64,000 bases of DNA from Rosa chinensis (lineage: Eukaryota > Streptophyta > Magnoliopsida > Rosales > Rosaceae): NCBI RefSeq assembly GCF_002994745.2, contig NC_037090.1, positions 12,211,501 through 12,275,500 of the forward strand. The letters are read 5' to 3'. Below are positions 11,270 through 24,364 of this stretch, one piece after another. The position numbers and the translations under genes were made by a program. Below the pieces are notes generated by a model, which was given only the letters and a program-made list of their open reading frames with translations, was not told the DNA's origin and searched no databases. Position 1 is the stretch's first letter. Each line of letters starts with the position of its first letter.

Positions 11270-11800
11270 TGATGTATGAGAAATGTTAACATACCATAGC
11301 TTTACCCCTTATATAATATCTACCTTCATACTTTTCAAGCACTTTCATGCCTATCAGAAAAGAAAAGGTTCTTTTTAGTATCATTCTAAAAATCTTCTCT
11401 ATCTATTTAAAAAAATAAATAAAAAATAAAAAAAACCTTTCTCTGTCATCTCTCTTACATAAGTTGGTGTTTGTTGACGTTCGCAGTTTCATGCCTATCC
11501 AATTCTTATTTTATTTCTTTTGCATATTTGAGAGGTATGGTTACAGTAAAATGCAAGGCTGTCTCTATAAATTGCTATCAAAAGTCTCTATTTTGAACGT
11601 TTACTTCGTCGGAATGATTTTGTTAATCATGTATTAGTTGGATGCAAGTTGAATTGTACCTAAAATATTGAGATCTTCAACATGTGAATAGTATGTCAAT
11701 ACAATAATAAAAACATTGACCCTCCAAAAACAAATAATCAAAGTGAGAATAGAATTCTCCTTCAGTCAGTACATAGGAAATTAAAGAAGGGTAAACAAAA
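11270..11800. other. Spacer, no gene seen
   Basis: AT-rich with A runs near 11405-11440. No coding similarity is recognised. Confidence 0.5.
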
Positions 11801-11819
11801 ATAAAAAATAAAAATTCTC

Positions 11820-12210
11820 TTGAGGCCCCCTCGAGAAGGAAAACTTGAGATCGAGCATCGTGGTCAGTCGTGTCTGTCCAGCACCGCCTCGACGTTGGCG
11901 CTGGCAACTAGCCTCACCATTATATGGTGCATGTGGCCGGATGAGTTGTCTGGATGGTTGACGTGCTTAAAGCTCAAAAGCTGGGTTGGGGAGTGTTTTC
12001 TCGTCTCTCTCGGTGGATGGTGACTGTATCTAGGGTGGAAGCATGGTTGGGGACTCCTTATATCATTTCATGACGTTCTCTAGATGTTTATTGTAATAAG
12101 AATTTTAGAATCAATGTTCTCCCCTTGTATTCAACAATTTCATTAATCAATGCTTAAGGGCAACCGCACCATCCATTTATAAAAAAATAATAATAATAAA
12201 AAAATAAAAA
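11820..12210 (+). mobile_element. Short 5'-truncated poly(A)-tailed retroposon
   Basis: A GC-rich body of about 360 bp is followed by an A-rich tail with interspersed T (12178-12210). It is flanked by the near-identical sequence ATAAAAAATAAAAATTCTC (11801-11819 and 12211-12229). The body shows no known domain. The duplication lies in A-rich DNA, so its exact length is uncertain. Confidence 0.7.
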
Positions 12211-12229
12211 ATAAAAAATAAAAATTCTC

Positions 12230-13459
12230 CATCACTCCTTTTCTATGTAAAAGCTAGCTCAGAGGGAAATGCTCATCTGAGCTATCGAATAATCAAATTT
12301 AAGGACGGTTTTGGCTTGTGCTTTTAAAACAGTTAGAAACACTCAACGCTTCCTAAACAGTTGCGTTTGACAAAAGTAACTATAGTGATTTCTGGGGATC
12401 TCTATATCTCGATCAGTACAAGCAATTGTTCTGATCTACAAAGAAGAAGCACTTGTACGTTTCTGGAAAGTGTTTTCCACTGCATAATTTCCAAGCATGC
12501 ATATTACAATACACGTACTTAACAAAAGCGAAACTGTGAAAAAACAACTCGTGTAGAAGCATACCAAACATGCCTTAATTATATATCTTGAATAAGAGTT
12601 CATGACTTATGTTACTGATCATTGATCAAAACTCTACTGTTACGTTTAATAACAGATTGACTTCTATTGCTAATTAACAGCCTCAATAATTAGAAGGAAA
12701 CTACACATTAATTAAGCAAATTACGGTATTCACACGTTTGTATTTGAAAGACAAAACAACCTTCCTTGCATGCATGATTTGTGAAGAAGAAGGAGCCAAC
12801 TAGCCAAGAACTGGAGCTAGAGCCATCTATATATGACTTTACTTCAGCATTGTATGTTCAATTTTTTAAACAAGTTATATAATATGAGATTTTGACCTGC
12901 TATATATTTAGTAACAAGAATGGAAGAAACTGAGTACGTACTTGGTAAAATCATGAACTGCATGTTGGCTATTAGCAATGGATTAACGCACGTCTTATAG
13001 GGGATAACTATAACATTATTGGACTTTTCTTTCTTTTGCTTTAATAAGATTTTTCTTGATGGCAATCTCTCTACCTTGTAATTGTTTACTTCCTCTAAAG
13101 TCTATTGGCTTACTAAAAACAATTATTAGATCCTGATTGTTTTGAGTAATCCAAACTTGTCAATATCATTCATAAGTTGACTAATTTGGTAACAAGTGGA
13201 TAAGACCTTCACTCTCAATTATCAACCAACAGTTCACATTAGGGAAATGCAATCCAGCAAGGTGAGCAAAAACAAATCCAAAACTTATTTTTATATAGTA
13301 CACACAAAATTACAAGGACTTGTCCGCGGACAGCAATTTTTTCTTTTTTCTTTTTACTGTTTGCACAAACCTTATTGACCAAGAAATATGGAACTATAAA
13401 CAAACTAGGGAGTACACAGGTTGTTGATTTGGCAACCTGTATTTTGAGTTTTGAGTATA
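12230..13459. other. Intergenic DNA, no gene seen
   Basis: 1.2 kb of AT-rich sequence between a retroposon and the 3' end of the SDR gene. The right part should contain that gene's 3' UTR, which reads leftwards, but no clear polyadenylation signal can be fixed. Confidence 0.5.
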
Positions 13460-14899
<1,440 letters not shown>

Positions 14900-15007
14900 G
14901 TTTTGCTTCTGCTTCTGCAACTTGAAGATTTTAACAGGCCAAAAACCAAGTATGACAGATTGAGCAGAATCAATTATAACAAGATGATTGGTTTATACGA
15001 AAGCTGT

Positions 15008-15019
15008 CAATATATATAG
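15008..15019 (-). promoter_or_regulatory. TATA box for the SDR gene
   Basis: The minus strand reads CTATATATATTG about 110 bp upstream of the ATG at 14899, a suitable position for a TATA box with a 5' UTR of about 80 bases. Inferred from position and motif only. Confidence 0.5.
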
Positions 15020-15565
15020 AAAATGTTGAAAGCAAATGTGTGTCCCTCGTTGGGCCAAGTCAAATTTCATGCTGGTAGTTGGTGGTTGTGAGTGAATATT
15101 CAACTGAATTTAACAATATAATGATAAAACTATAAAAGTATATGAAAACACGTCAAGAACTTATACGCTTGACTTTGATATGTTCAATTCCGATCAAATC
15201 AGAAACTTGGAATCTCGTATACGGAGAGATATACTAAGGTACCTTGATTCAGGGGTTGTTATCAGTTTGAGAAAAAAGAACTATCCGGAAAATGAACCGC
15301 ACTAAACGCAATCATACTTGACTTTCTAGAGGTGATGCTAGTGAGAATGTGAAACGCATACGCATTAGTATTGGGTAACTTTGACTGCGAATTGGTTGGT
15401 GCATTTTTAACAGACACTTGGTGTGCAACCCATCAAAGCAAACCGAGTGAAACCGGAGAGGAAACCCACCACTGGACCTGGTCTGATGAGGACTGGACTT
15501 TCAAGAATTAAGCAGCTGCCAAATGTGTACTATGGAACAGTGTTCGTACATACGGACATGGGGTT
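15020..15565. other. Upstream region of the SDR gene
   Basis: No gene is seen. The segment up to about 15.5 kb is the likely promoter-distal region of the minus-strand SDR gene. Confidence 0.45.
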
Positions 15566-15607
15566 TACCAAATTATAAGGCTGGCATTTTGGGCCGAATG
15601 GGCTAAA

Positions 15608-15757
15608 CCAGCCGGAATTCAAACCAAGCCATACCGAGATGGGCCGACTTTGTCGGCTTACTGATATTCGGTTCGGCTAGAACCAGTTGGAATTCGAACC
15701 GGACCATACCGAGATGGGCCGACTTTGTCGGCTTACCGATATTCGGCTCAGCTAAGC
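15608..15757. repeat. 75-bp tandem duplication
   Basis: Two head-to-tail copies (15608-15682 and 15683-15757) share the sequence CATACCGAGATGGGCCGACT and differ at several other positions. Confidence 0.85.
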
Positions 15758-15870
15758 CATATCGATTGAAGGCTTCGGCTCGACTACCGTATCACATATT
15801 GCATATCGTCAGTATACCGTACCGACCGTATGTACGTACATACCGCATAATATGCAAAAACATACAAACC

Positions 15871-15950
15871 TTGGTAAGAGGCAGGGTTCAAACCCCTTAC
15901 CTCATACACGAGAGCCTTGCTCCCCAACCACTAGAGCACGACCAGCTCTT
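15871..15950 (-). repeat. tRNA-like (SINE head-like) segment
   Basis: Read on the minus strand it has TAGTGGTTGGG (reverse of 15923-15933), resembling an internal A box, and about 30 bases later GGTTTGAACCC (reverse of 15884-15894), resembling a B box. This is the arrangement of a tRNA-derived SINE head. There is no complete cloverleaf and no tail or target duplication was found, so a functional tRNA is unlikely. Confidence 0.4.
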
Positions 15951-16482
15951 AATATATTATATACAATGTTTAATACATGTTAGGCGATAGAATTAAAACA
16001 AAACACCAAAACCCTCTTTTACTTTCTATTTCTCTCTCTTTCTTTTCTAGCCGTCTTCTTCGACTCATCAGTTCATCCTCATCGAAAAACCATTTTTTAA
16101 ATTTCTTCAGTTCTTTTCTCTTCCTCCTCTTTCATCAAGTTCTTTCATCTCCCTCATCTTTCTTGTCTTTCATTCATCTTCTTCCATTTTCTCCAATTAT
16201 CCATCGTCTCATTCATCTGTATCGTCAAATCCACATCATCAGATCTACATAACCTCCTTCATCACATCTGCATTAGACTCAAATTCGGCTATTTTCTTCG
16301 AATTCTCGCCGACGTCGTTAAACCGAAACTCCAGCCGAAATCTCAGTATACCGATCCCTCGGTAACCGACGAAGACGGTACGAATGTGGTTTCAGATTTT
16401 GGAAAACCAACCAACGTCAGTCGGTAGCCGGTTGACTGATTTATTAGTCGATTTTCAACCGAATCCAGCCGTACCAAATTAT

Positions 16483-16895
16483 CACTATAATGTTGATATA
16501 CATAATACATAGTCTAGCTTTGGTCAAGAGGCCTCAAGTTTGTAACAAAGAAGCATTGATATAGACACGACGCAATATGAGACAAAAATAGAAAAATCTT
16601 AAATGATTAAGAAGCAATACATTATTGACACAATAATGAATTTTGTATTTAAAAATTAATTTAAATATTAAAACAAATATCTTCCAAACCGCAAAATATT
16701 ACAGAGCAGTTAAGAGATTCAAAACCCTATTCTCCTTTCTCCTTTTTATAACGTTGTTTAAGTCTTATAGTTTACAGTTAGTATTTTATATTGCAACTAT
16801 AGAGTAAAACCTTTATAAATGAATAATATTAGGATTATGAATATTTATGACTTTAAAGAGAGTTCTATGTTATTTATAGTTGAATTAGATAACAT
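16483..16895. other. AT-rich spacer, no gene seen
   Basis: AT-rich DNA with no supported feature. Confidence 0.5.
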
Positions 16896-16910
16896 AGTCT
16901 AATCCTTCCC

Positions 16911-18174
16911 AAAATAGAGAGACAAAAAAAAATTGCTCTTACTTAGAACGTGTAAAAAAAATAAAAAATATGATAACTCTCCCTCGTGGAACCCTAGCAG
17001 CTTCGATTGGAGGCGCAGAGCATGAAGATGGTGGTCCTTGCCGCCCTCGTATAGCACGCCAGACTCGCTCCGGCGTCAGCTTTCTCCCTACAGTCTTTTT
17101 ATGGCCGGTCTTGGCTCCAATTCTAATCAAACGTATCCAATTTCTTACTGTAGATCCGATTCTAAGGGAGAAAGATTCAGCTGATGAGTGCCTGACCTTT
17201 TGGGATGACGGTGGTGGGACGACATATGCTATTTCAGTGTGGTGTCCCGACAATTTGGCTAGACAGCAGAGTGTTGATGTTGGTGGAATCGATATGTATA
17301 TACCTGGTTTTGATGCCTCGACTGCCAATCTTGGGTTACTACTGTCGGTCGGGTCGTGGTGTCAAAGACGACCTAGTTTGGATGGAAACCTGGCTGAGGA
17401 TGGCCTTTGAGATGAGTGACGGCGCTAGACTAGGTGCCGAGGCTGATTTCGGGTTGTTAAAAGGTTGGGTGCCCAGAGCATTTGGGCAGCCCAATTTCTA
17501 TAGAAGTTCAAAGGGTGTATTTTATGCCTGGGATATATTATCATATTTGGGCTCTCCTGTAAAGCACCTGGCTGCAATGATTATGAGATTGTTGGAGAGA
17601 AATGTTGAGCAACCAAAGAGGAAGAGCGACCGTATTGTGGGTAATTTGAATGAGTTGCCTTATGGTACGGCGGGGACGAGCAAGACTACGAAAAGTGATA
17701 CTGACTTAGGCACGAAGACTACAACCAAGAGCCAAGAGACCAACCTGATGCCGAGGTTGTTGTCTACTGCAGAGGTTGAAGATGGTGCTAGTTCCAACCC
17801 TAGAGGGGAGGGACTAGCGCCTCTTTAAGTTCTCTAAGTTTTTAGAGATTCTGGACTCAAACCTTTTGAAGTATGGATAATTTCTATAGGTTTTTCTAAG
17901 ACGTTTCTAGTTGATATTTGTACCACAATTGCGTGATTGGCAGATTAGACTAGATGAATATTTCTTCCTTAGAGAGAGAGAGAGAGAGAGAGAGACTACT
18001 TTTGCTTAGTTTAGGCTTACTGTTCAGCGAGCGTCCCTTTAGATTTTAATAAGTTTAGAGTGGCTTAGATAGGTTATCCGGTTTGTCCCGGGTTTTCTTA
18101 TGTAAGTTCTGTTAGACTCTAGCCTGTTTTCATTGCTTTGATATCTAATAACATCAAATCCTATTAAAAAAAAA
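16911..18174 (+). mobile_element. Poly(A)-tailed non-LTR retroposon, non-autonomous
   Basis: A perfect 15-bp direct repeat AGTCTAATCCTTCCC (16896-16910 and 18175-18189) and an A-tract at the right end mark a LINE-type insertion of 1264 bp. Two overlapping frames of 146 codons (16970-17410) and 207 codons (17205-17828) have no domain I recognise and no reverse transcriptase. The 3' part contains an AG microsatellite. It resembles the elements at 1658 and 59040 in composition and tail, and is probably mobilised by a LINE. Confidence 0.8.
17971..17995. repeat. (AG)12 microsatellite
   Basis: Twelve AG units inside the retroposon. Confidence 0.95.
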
Positions 18175-18191
18175 AGTCTAATCCTTCCCTT

Positions 18192-18193
<2 letters not shown>

Positions 18194-18232
<39 letters not shown>
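18194..18232. repeat. (TA)n microsatellite
   Basis: About 19 TA units directly right of the retroposon's target duplication. Confidence 0.95.
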
Positions 18233-18238
<6 letters not shown>

Positions 18239-18410
18239 TCTAATTTGATTAGGTTGTCTATCGAAGATAATCAAGATTTAAATGACAATTATGCTATACC
18301 AAATGTTTCTTCGAATGAGACATATCAAGCAGTGATAACTTTGACTAACTACTTGCTACAAAATAAAAAATAATATACCAAATTTGGTACATACTTTGCA
18401 ATAAATTAAA

Positions 18411-18533
18411 GATGAAATCCACACTCCCTAATTTGTAATCCCCACTTCCTCTTTCACTCATTTGTCAAAATTTAAGTTACCAAAAAAATAAAGAGGGAGT
18501 GTGGATTATAAAATGAAGAGTGTGGATTTCACT
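18411..18533. mobile_element. Short MITE-like inverted repeat
   Basis: Arms of about 45 bp, starting GAAATCCACACTCC on the left and ending in its complement GGAGTGTGG...GTGTGGATTTC on the right, enclose a 30-40-bp loop. Several mismatches lie in the arms. No convincing target duplication was found, so the superfamily is open. Confidence 0.65.
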
Positions 18534-19080
18534 TCCCTTCGTTAAATTGAGAAAATATAAATTGTTAAAAAGTTATTTAATTTTTATATACGATTTTTTA
18601 TTTATTTCATCAATTATTAATATTTTTTACGATATTTGTTTCATTTATTTCATCAATTATTACTTTATATATTCACTGGGTTCTTAAGGATGTTTAGAAA
18701 AATTATTATCTTACATATGCATTTAGTGAGGTTCTTAGTATTATACACCGGTCCCGAGTTGGGACTGAAGATATTTATTATTTAATCGGGGTTATTAATT
18801 TATGAAATATTCATTTATCAAGGTTATATTGTACCTCAAAAGAAGAAAATAAATTCAGCTTTTGTTTTGTAGAATTGAAGAATGACCTAAAACATGTCAA
18901 AAGAATGTCAATTCCGTCAACAGACGTGTTGTTGTTGTGTCATTGTAAGTGTTAAAAATTCATAGTCAACAGACAAGACCCGAACATGTGTCAAGGAATG
19001 TTGTACACGTAACACTCCACTAATTTAAAGAGTTGGTGCTTTAGATATTTGCAAGAATGGTTGCAAATTGAATTTGATTT
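18534..19080. other. AT-rich spacer, no gene seen
   Basis: Nothing supported. Confidence 0.5.
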
Positions 19081-19095
19081 GTCATTTCATCTTAG

Positions 19096-20952
19096 TTTTT
19101 TTTTTTTTTTTAGGAAAATAAGGTCATCCTAATATTGTATTTAAGCAAGCAGTACCAACACGACACACCTTAAGGGGCCATCAGAAAGAGTCGTATTACA
19201 GAGTACCCTAAAAACCTATTTTAGAAGCAGAATAAGAGCCCAATATACCCCAAGTACACTCACCTTTTAAAGTTAAGCACCTTTATTCTAACAAAGATAG
19301 AGCAACTCTGAAGCAAACATAAAAAATTCAACGCAACAGTTGAACTTTGCGACCTGAAAGTAAATCAAATAGAACCAAATGAAGTAGGCGAGTCCTCGCC
19401 CACTCCCCCTTCAATTGCAACCGAGGCCACAATAGGACTAGCCTCCTCAATTCACACCACTACACCCTCAGTAGCATTGGCATTATCAGTCTCAGAAGCC
19501 TTACTATGAGTCTTCCATTTTTTCGGACGTTTGGATTTCACATCAACAGTCAAATCCCAAGCTAGCTTGGACAAATCCTGAGCTAGCTTGGACTTATTCT
19601 TACTACCCTTTGGTCTTCCCATCTTCTTCTTCTTAGGAGATATTAGAAGTTGACCATGCTTATATTTCAGAGCCAAAGTCAATCCTTCATCAATTGAGAG
19701 GCCCAGTTCTGGGAGAGCCAAGCACCGCTTCTCGATTCTAGCAGAGTCATTCAATGCTTTCCTCTTCTTCCCAGACAGAGAAGCCAACACCTTATTAATC
19801 ACATCCTCATCCATAATAACAGGTGAAGGAGTTACAACCACAGGCATTTCCATCTTCTTTATAACATCAAGAACATGAGGGGAAGAAAAAGTACTCACCC
19901 AGTTCTTCATAAATGCAGTATCTAGCCCCGGTATACCTTTCTCCACTAAGCTTGGAGTTCCCACACTCTTGGAGCTCAGTGACGTCTGCCCTTCCACTAA
20001 TGCCATATTGGTTAGTTCCCCATTCTTAGCACCGCGATCTGCCCCAGAGCCGATAATCATCGCATTGCTCCCACTCCCAACAAAGACCGCACCAGCCAAC
20101 AACGCCATACCCTTGGGAGTCGAAGCACCAGAACCCCGGGACAAGCTAGGTGAAAAATGGAGAGATCCGCCAATGCCGACGGTGGCGGTTGGAGCATGAA
20201 CTCTTCTAGTTCCTTCACCAGTAGCTTGTCGCAACCTGTCACATCGTGCTCAAAGAGCCCACAATCCCTGCAAAAGCCCTTCACATTTTCAAACACAAGA
20301 TCAAGTTTAGGTTCCACCATAAGAGCAAAGGTAAAAACCCTCCAAACCCTAACCCTACGCCTCACATCAAACTCAAGCCTGATCCTCTGTTCTTCCTCCT
20401 TAAGAGCCGTTTGATCAAACTTTATGACCTGGCCAATGGAGGATCCAACCAACGCCAAGGCCACCTTATTGAGCAAAGCTGGAGGTAATCCCTTGACAGC
20501 CACCCAGGTCTCCAAAGTTTGAAGAGGAACAGCCTCTACAACACTGAAACCATCATACTCCCCCACAATCAACATGGTATTCCTATAGAACCAAGGTCCA
20601 CTATGCAGGATCCGGTTTCTTTCCACCTCCTGATCAAACTGAAAGACATAGCGATCCCCAACATCACAAATGGTAAGCCCATTCTTGATCCTCCAGATGA
20701 TAGGAATAGTGCCCTTGAACCCTGGAAATTTCGCTTTCGGACCAAGTAAATGCCCTACCATATACCAATGATCATCATGGAGAGCCGCCGCTCCCGCCGA
20801 TCCTAGGTCAACCCCGGGCGGAAGCAACCAACTGGAACGCAGCAGAGAGACTAGCAATGGCACCTGCCATGAATCTTGAGATGAGATTTGGGAAATTTTT
20901 CGAAGAAAAATCCTCGAGAAACCCTAGCAAAGAGCGGCTAGGTCGGAAAATA
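19096..20952 (-). mobile_element. ORF1-only L1-type LINE (minus strand)
   Basis: A direct repeat GTCATTTCATCTTAGTT flanks the element (19081-19097 and 20953-20969; its last bases merge with the T-tract on the left). The tail is on the minus strand. The right end carries a 5' leader of about 90 bp before the coding region, so the copy is probably not 5' truncated, yet only ORF1 is present. About 350 bp of 3' sequence follows the ORF1 stop, with no endonuclease, reverse transcriptase or RNase H. The element at 29.9-32.3 kb has the same architecture. Confidence 0.8.
19452..20863 (-). pseudogene. LINE ORF1 (DUF4283, zinc knuckle), frameshifted
   Basis: The N-terminal part (frame ending near 20200) matches the DUF4283 pattern of plant L1 ORF1 proteins: WYMVGHLLGPKAKFPGFKG, then DRYVFQFDQEVERNRILHSG and PWFYRNTMLIV. 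A CCHC zinc knuckle CRDCGLFEHDVTGC follows. Around 20190-20230 the coding sequence passes to another frame and continues to a stop at 19452 with a basic AT-hook-like KKKMGRPKGSKNKSK. The start codon of the first frame is not clear, and an ATG at about 20868 leads to an early stop. ORF1 proteins bind LINE RNA. This copy is damaged by one shift at least, and no partner ORF2 is adjacent. Confidence 0.75.
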
Positions 20953-21145
20953 GTCATTTCATCTTAGTTGATTAAGAAGAAAAATTAGAGGTTATTTTAT
21001 TTGTCGTGTCATTGTTCTATCATCATAAATATCGGAAAGTATGAGTTGACAGACATAACCCTATTACATGTCAAAGAATATTAAACGGTTACACGTCACC
21101 AATCTAAATAGTAAACATGTTTGCAATTATACATATATTAAGCAT

Positions 21146-21329
21146 CAGAGATGTTCCCCTGGTCACTAGCTGACCAAGGATTATATGGTCAGTGACCGTC
21201 CGATTGAAATCGGACGGTTGACAGCTTTTATCTTTTAAAAAGTTAGAGAACTGTCAACCGTCCGATTTCAATCGGATGGTCATTGACCATATAATCCCTG
21301 GTCAGCTAGTGACCAGGTGAACGGGACTG
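21146..21329. mobile_element. Foldback MITE with 10-bp target duplication
   Basis: A 184-bp near-palindrome with arms of about 70 bp that contain CCTGGTCACTAGCTGACC and its complement, and a loop of about 30 bp. The outer ends CAGAGATGTTC and CAGTCCCGTTC match in part. TATTAAGCAT flanks it on both sides (21136-21145 and 21330-21339). The 9-10-bp duplication points to a Mutator-type element. A transcript would form a long hairpin. Confidence 0.8.
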
Positions 21330-21613
21330 TATTAAGCATGGATGCACTGTTCGCTTTTACCCTCCGATGTCTAGTAATGATTAAAAGTTTAAAACAAAGA
21401 AGCTTGATAATCATTGTGTACTTTCAAAACAATAACTTGGTAAAGCCACTAGCATTTTAAAATTAAGGGATTTTAAAGAAGAAAAACAAGTAAGAGGATA
21501 AAGAAAAATAAAATAGTCCAACTTTGAGTATTTAAAATAAACACAGATGTCAATTCATTCAAGATTGATTAATCATAACCTTATCGATGATGTAGCATGT
21601 TATTCATACATAG

Positions 21614-22650
21614 ATGTCCCATTTTCTGTGGAGGTGTTCGACGGGCTATTTGCCGTGCATGTGGGCTCTTTTTCAACGGTGGATTTCTAATAGTTCAATG
21701 TGTCCGAGGTGTCATGTCGCTGAAGAAACCCCTTTGCATGCAACACGATCGTGCTCTCTTTGTGTTGCGGTGTTAGAGAGGGCGAGTTTTTATTTGAAAC
21801 TGAACCCGGGTACGTTGAACAATTTTTCTTCATTTATTGAGCACGCCATACAAGTTTTAACTTTGGATGAGATGAAGTTGTTAATTATCATTCTATGGAG
21901 CAATTGGAATGAAAGGAATCTAGTTGTGCATGGTGGTCAACCTAGACCTGCTTTAGTCATATTTAATCAATGCTACTCCATTTGGACTAGCTTGATTATG
22001 GTGCAAGAAAGGGAGACTTGTGATAGGAGGAATAATGGGGTAATTGCCCCTGACATTGTTCGGTGGACTCCTCCTTCTCCACAGGGTCTGAAGCTTAATT
22101 GTGGTGAGTCTGTTTCTGACAATGGGTCTCATGTTGGAATTGGGGCATTAATTAGGGGAGGTGATGGGAACTTGGTGCTTGCGGTGGGGGAAAGGTTGAT
22201 TGGCCGTCTCCAGCCATGTGCAGCTAAGCTGCAGGCACTAATATTGGGACTGGAAGTAATGGTAGAGAATGGTTGGAGGATGGAAAAGGTAGAAACTGAT
22301 TGCCTGGAGGCTGTCCAATTGGTGAATGGATGTGATGATTGTTTGGCTCCGGAGGGTGTTTTGGTTGACAAGGTCAGGATGCTATTGGCTTCTGTTGGTA
22401 TTCAAGGAATTTCCCATGTGCCCAGAAGTGTGAATGGTGCTGCTCATGTTATTGCAAAGTCTGTAGCCCGATTAAATGGGCGTTTTAGTTGGTTAGGGGT
22501 TGGGCCCTATTGGCTCATGGATGTTGTCGCTGACGACAGACCCGTAACTCATGGTTGTAATAGGGCAGTGGGGGGAACTCTTTGTCCACCACTGGCTTTT
22601 CTCATATTTTGTAACCGTTTTCTTTGGAATAAATTTACTGATTCTAAAAA
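21614..22650 (+). pseudogene. LINE ORF2 C-terminal remnant (zf-RVT + RNase H)
   Basis: This is a 5'-truncated plant L1-type ORF2. The first part (FLWRCSTGYLPCMWALFQR, then CPRCHVAEETPLHATRSC) matches the zf-RVT zinc-binding region downstream of reverse transcriptase. The second part (from about 22085) is an RNase H-like domain of the RVT_3 type. Its active-site residues are degenerate: the usual NxDG is replaced by NCGES, and the AE(L/A)xAL motif reads AKLQAL, so nuclease activity is improbable. Codons run open to beyond 22700 only because the A-rich tail (22650-22690) has no stop. The target duplication was not found. It reads as a dead insertion, not a host gene. Confidence 0.75.
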
Positions 22651-22690
22651 AAAAAGATTAAAACGCATTACCAAAAAAAAAAAACGTAGA

Positions 22691-24359
22691 TTAAAACGAA
22701 TAATACTTTGTCCGAGTGTGGGACTACACCAGTTTTATTCAGGCAATATTAATTTCAGAAAGAGACCAAAAAAAAAATGATAGGTCACTTGTTTAGGTGT
22801 AAAAAAAAGCCCAGAATTGTAGTTGGGTACTTGGGTATATGCCATTGTAGAAGAGGTTGTTAGGTACTTGGGTATATGCCATTGAAGAGATAGCGTTGAA
22901 AATAGAAAGGGCTTCGTACTAATGGCCCAATTATTAGTGGACTCGGAATCTGTTGTAGGCCTAATCTGTACTCTCAATCTGTCCCAAAAAAGAAAAAAAA
23001 TGTACTCTCAAATGTATGGAGCACAAATACCTATATTTGTTTGTATCTTAATCTTTCAATTCGTAAATAATCAAAAGGCCTGCTCATCAGCAATGCCAAG
23101 TTAATTTATTTTTATTGTCAATTCTGATCCATAGGTTTTGGTCATGAGTTAATTTACAATATTCAAACAAATTCGAGATTAACTTTTTCTTGTCTACCAG
23201 TTTAAAGTATTCTAAACAGAATTTTAATACAAAAGGTATAGAATACCCTCCTTGCTGGAAAGGAGAGCAAAATTTAAACTTATTGATGGTCACAAAACTC
23301 AAGCTTATTGACGGTCAGCACCCTTGAAATGAAAAACGTGATCATCTGCTTATGTAATTGTGGTGGAGCTATGCTTATATTCGAAACGTCTGTACGTTTA
23401 ATTATAATTTCAGTGCAACCCCTAATTGGCAAGCACTAAATCTTATATCATCCAGAATGTTGTAATCTCATATTTGGAAACGACATCGTTTCGACGCAAA
23501 CACAAGATTAACACCCAAAAGCATAAACAGTGGTTTCTATATTTGTTGACATGATCATATGGAAGGAATATCATGCAAGTTACATCCACTGCTAAAACCC
23601 AAAATTCTATTTGGATTTTGCATAACTAGAGCCATCAACTAAGAATTCAAATGCTTACAACAATGTGAAAGGAATTAGCTCAACAATTAGTAAGATAAAT
23701 GACGTTTATCCACAAGTTGATGATATATTAAAATGTCAATTTGTGACCCAAATGCACCCGGACAAATCCAGGTACATATATAACAATGATCTTGATAGCT
23801 AGGCAGACAAAGGTATTTGCAAAACGAATAATGAAGTGATGGATATATAATAATGATTGATGGATGACCACCAATAATAGCTACGGTTAATCGAAAAATA
23901 ATTCAGTTAATTATAAACATGTAATATACATAGTAGACTCCACATAATTTTCTTTTTTGGCCAATATTAGACTCCATATCTAGCTAGCTAGGGTATAAGC
24001 ATGAAACATGGCTGAATGTTTGCCTTCTTTGCCGTTTAAGTTTCTGCAAATGAGAAATACTTGTTTAAATTGTCAATCAGTGTCACCTAAAGTTGCCTAT
24101 AGACCAACTATCAAGGAGGGTCCTCTGTATCTATCTCTCATTAGGCGACAGATGTTGATGGTGATATACAACCAAATACCTCTTACACTAATCTTCTTGA
24201 TTAATTTGTATACGAATAATGCCCTTATTAATGGATCAGAAGTATAGTAAGGATCAGAAGTATAGTAAAAATCTCTCAAGTCCGTCGAATGGTTTGAAAA
24301 AACAGTAGTCTTCTCATAACGTAGATATTGACTATCGAATGTTATTAGAATATTAATGA
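22691..24359. other. Long spacer without a supported gene
   Basis: AT-rich. A 38-bp direct duplication containing TACTTGGGTATATGCCATTG occurs at about 22830-22890, and an 18-bp duplication GGATCAGAAGTATAGTAA lies at 24233 and 24251. No coding similarity is seen. Confidence 0.5.
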
Positions 24360-24364
24360 GAAAG

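Larger units (their letters stand above)
15577..16471. mobile_element. Probable non-autonomous DNA transposon
   Basis: An 11-bp direct repeat TACCAAATTAT flanks an 895-bp unit (15566-15576 and 16472-16482). The ends show a short imperfect inverted match (left AAGGCTGGCATTTTGGG, right complement CGGCTGGATTCGG). The duplication length is near the 9-11 bp of Mutator-like elements, but the inverted ends are weak. The interior holds a 75-bp tandem duplication, a tRNA-like segment and a pyrimidine-rich stretch. No transposase. Confidence 0.5.
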
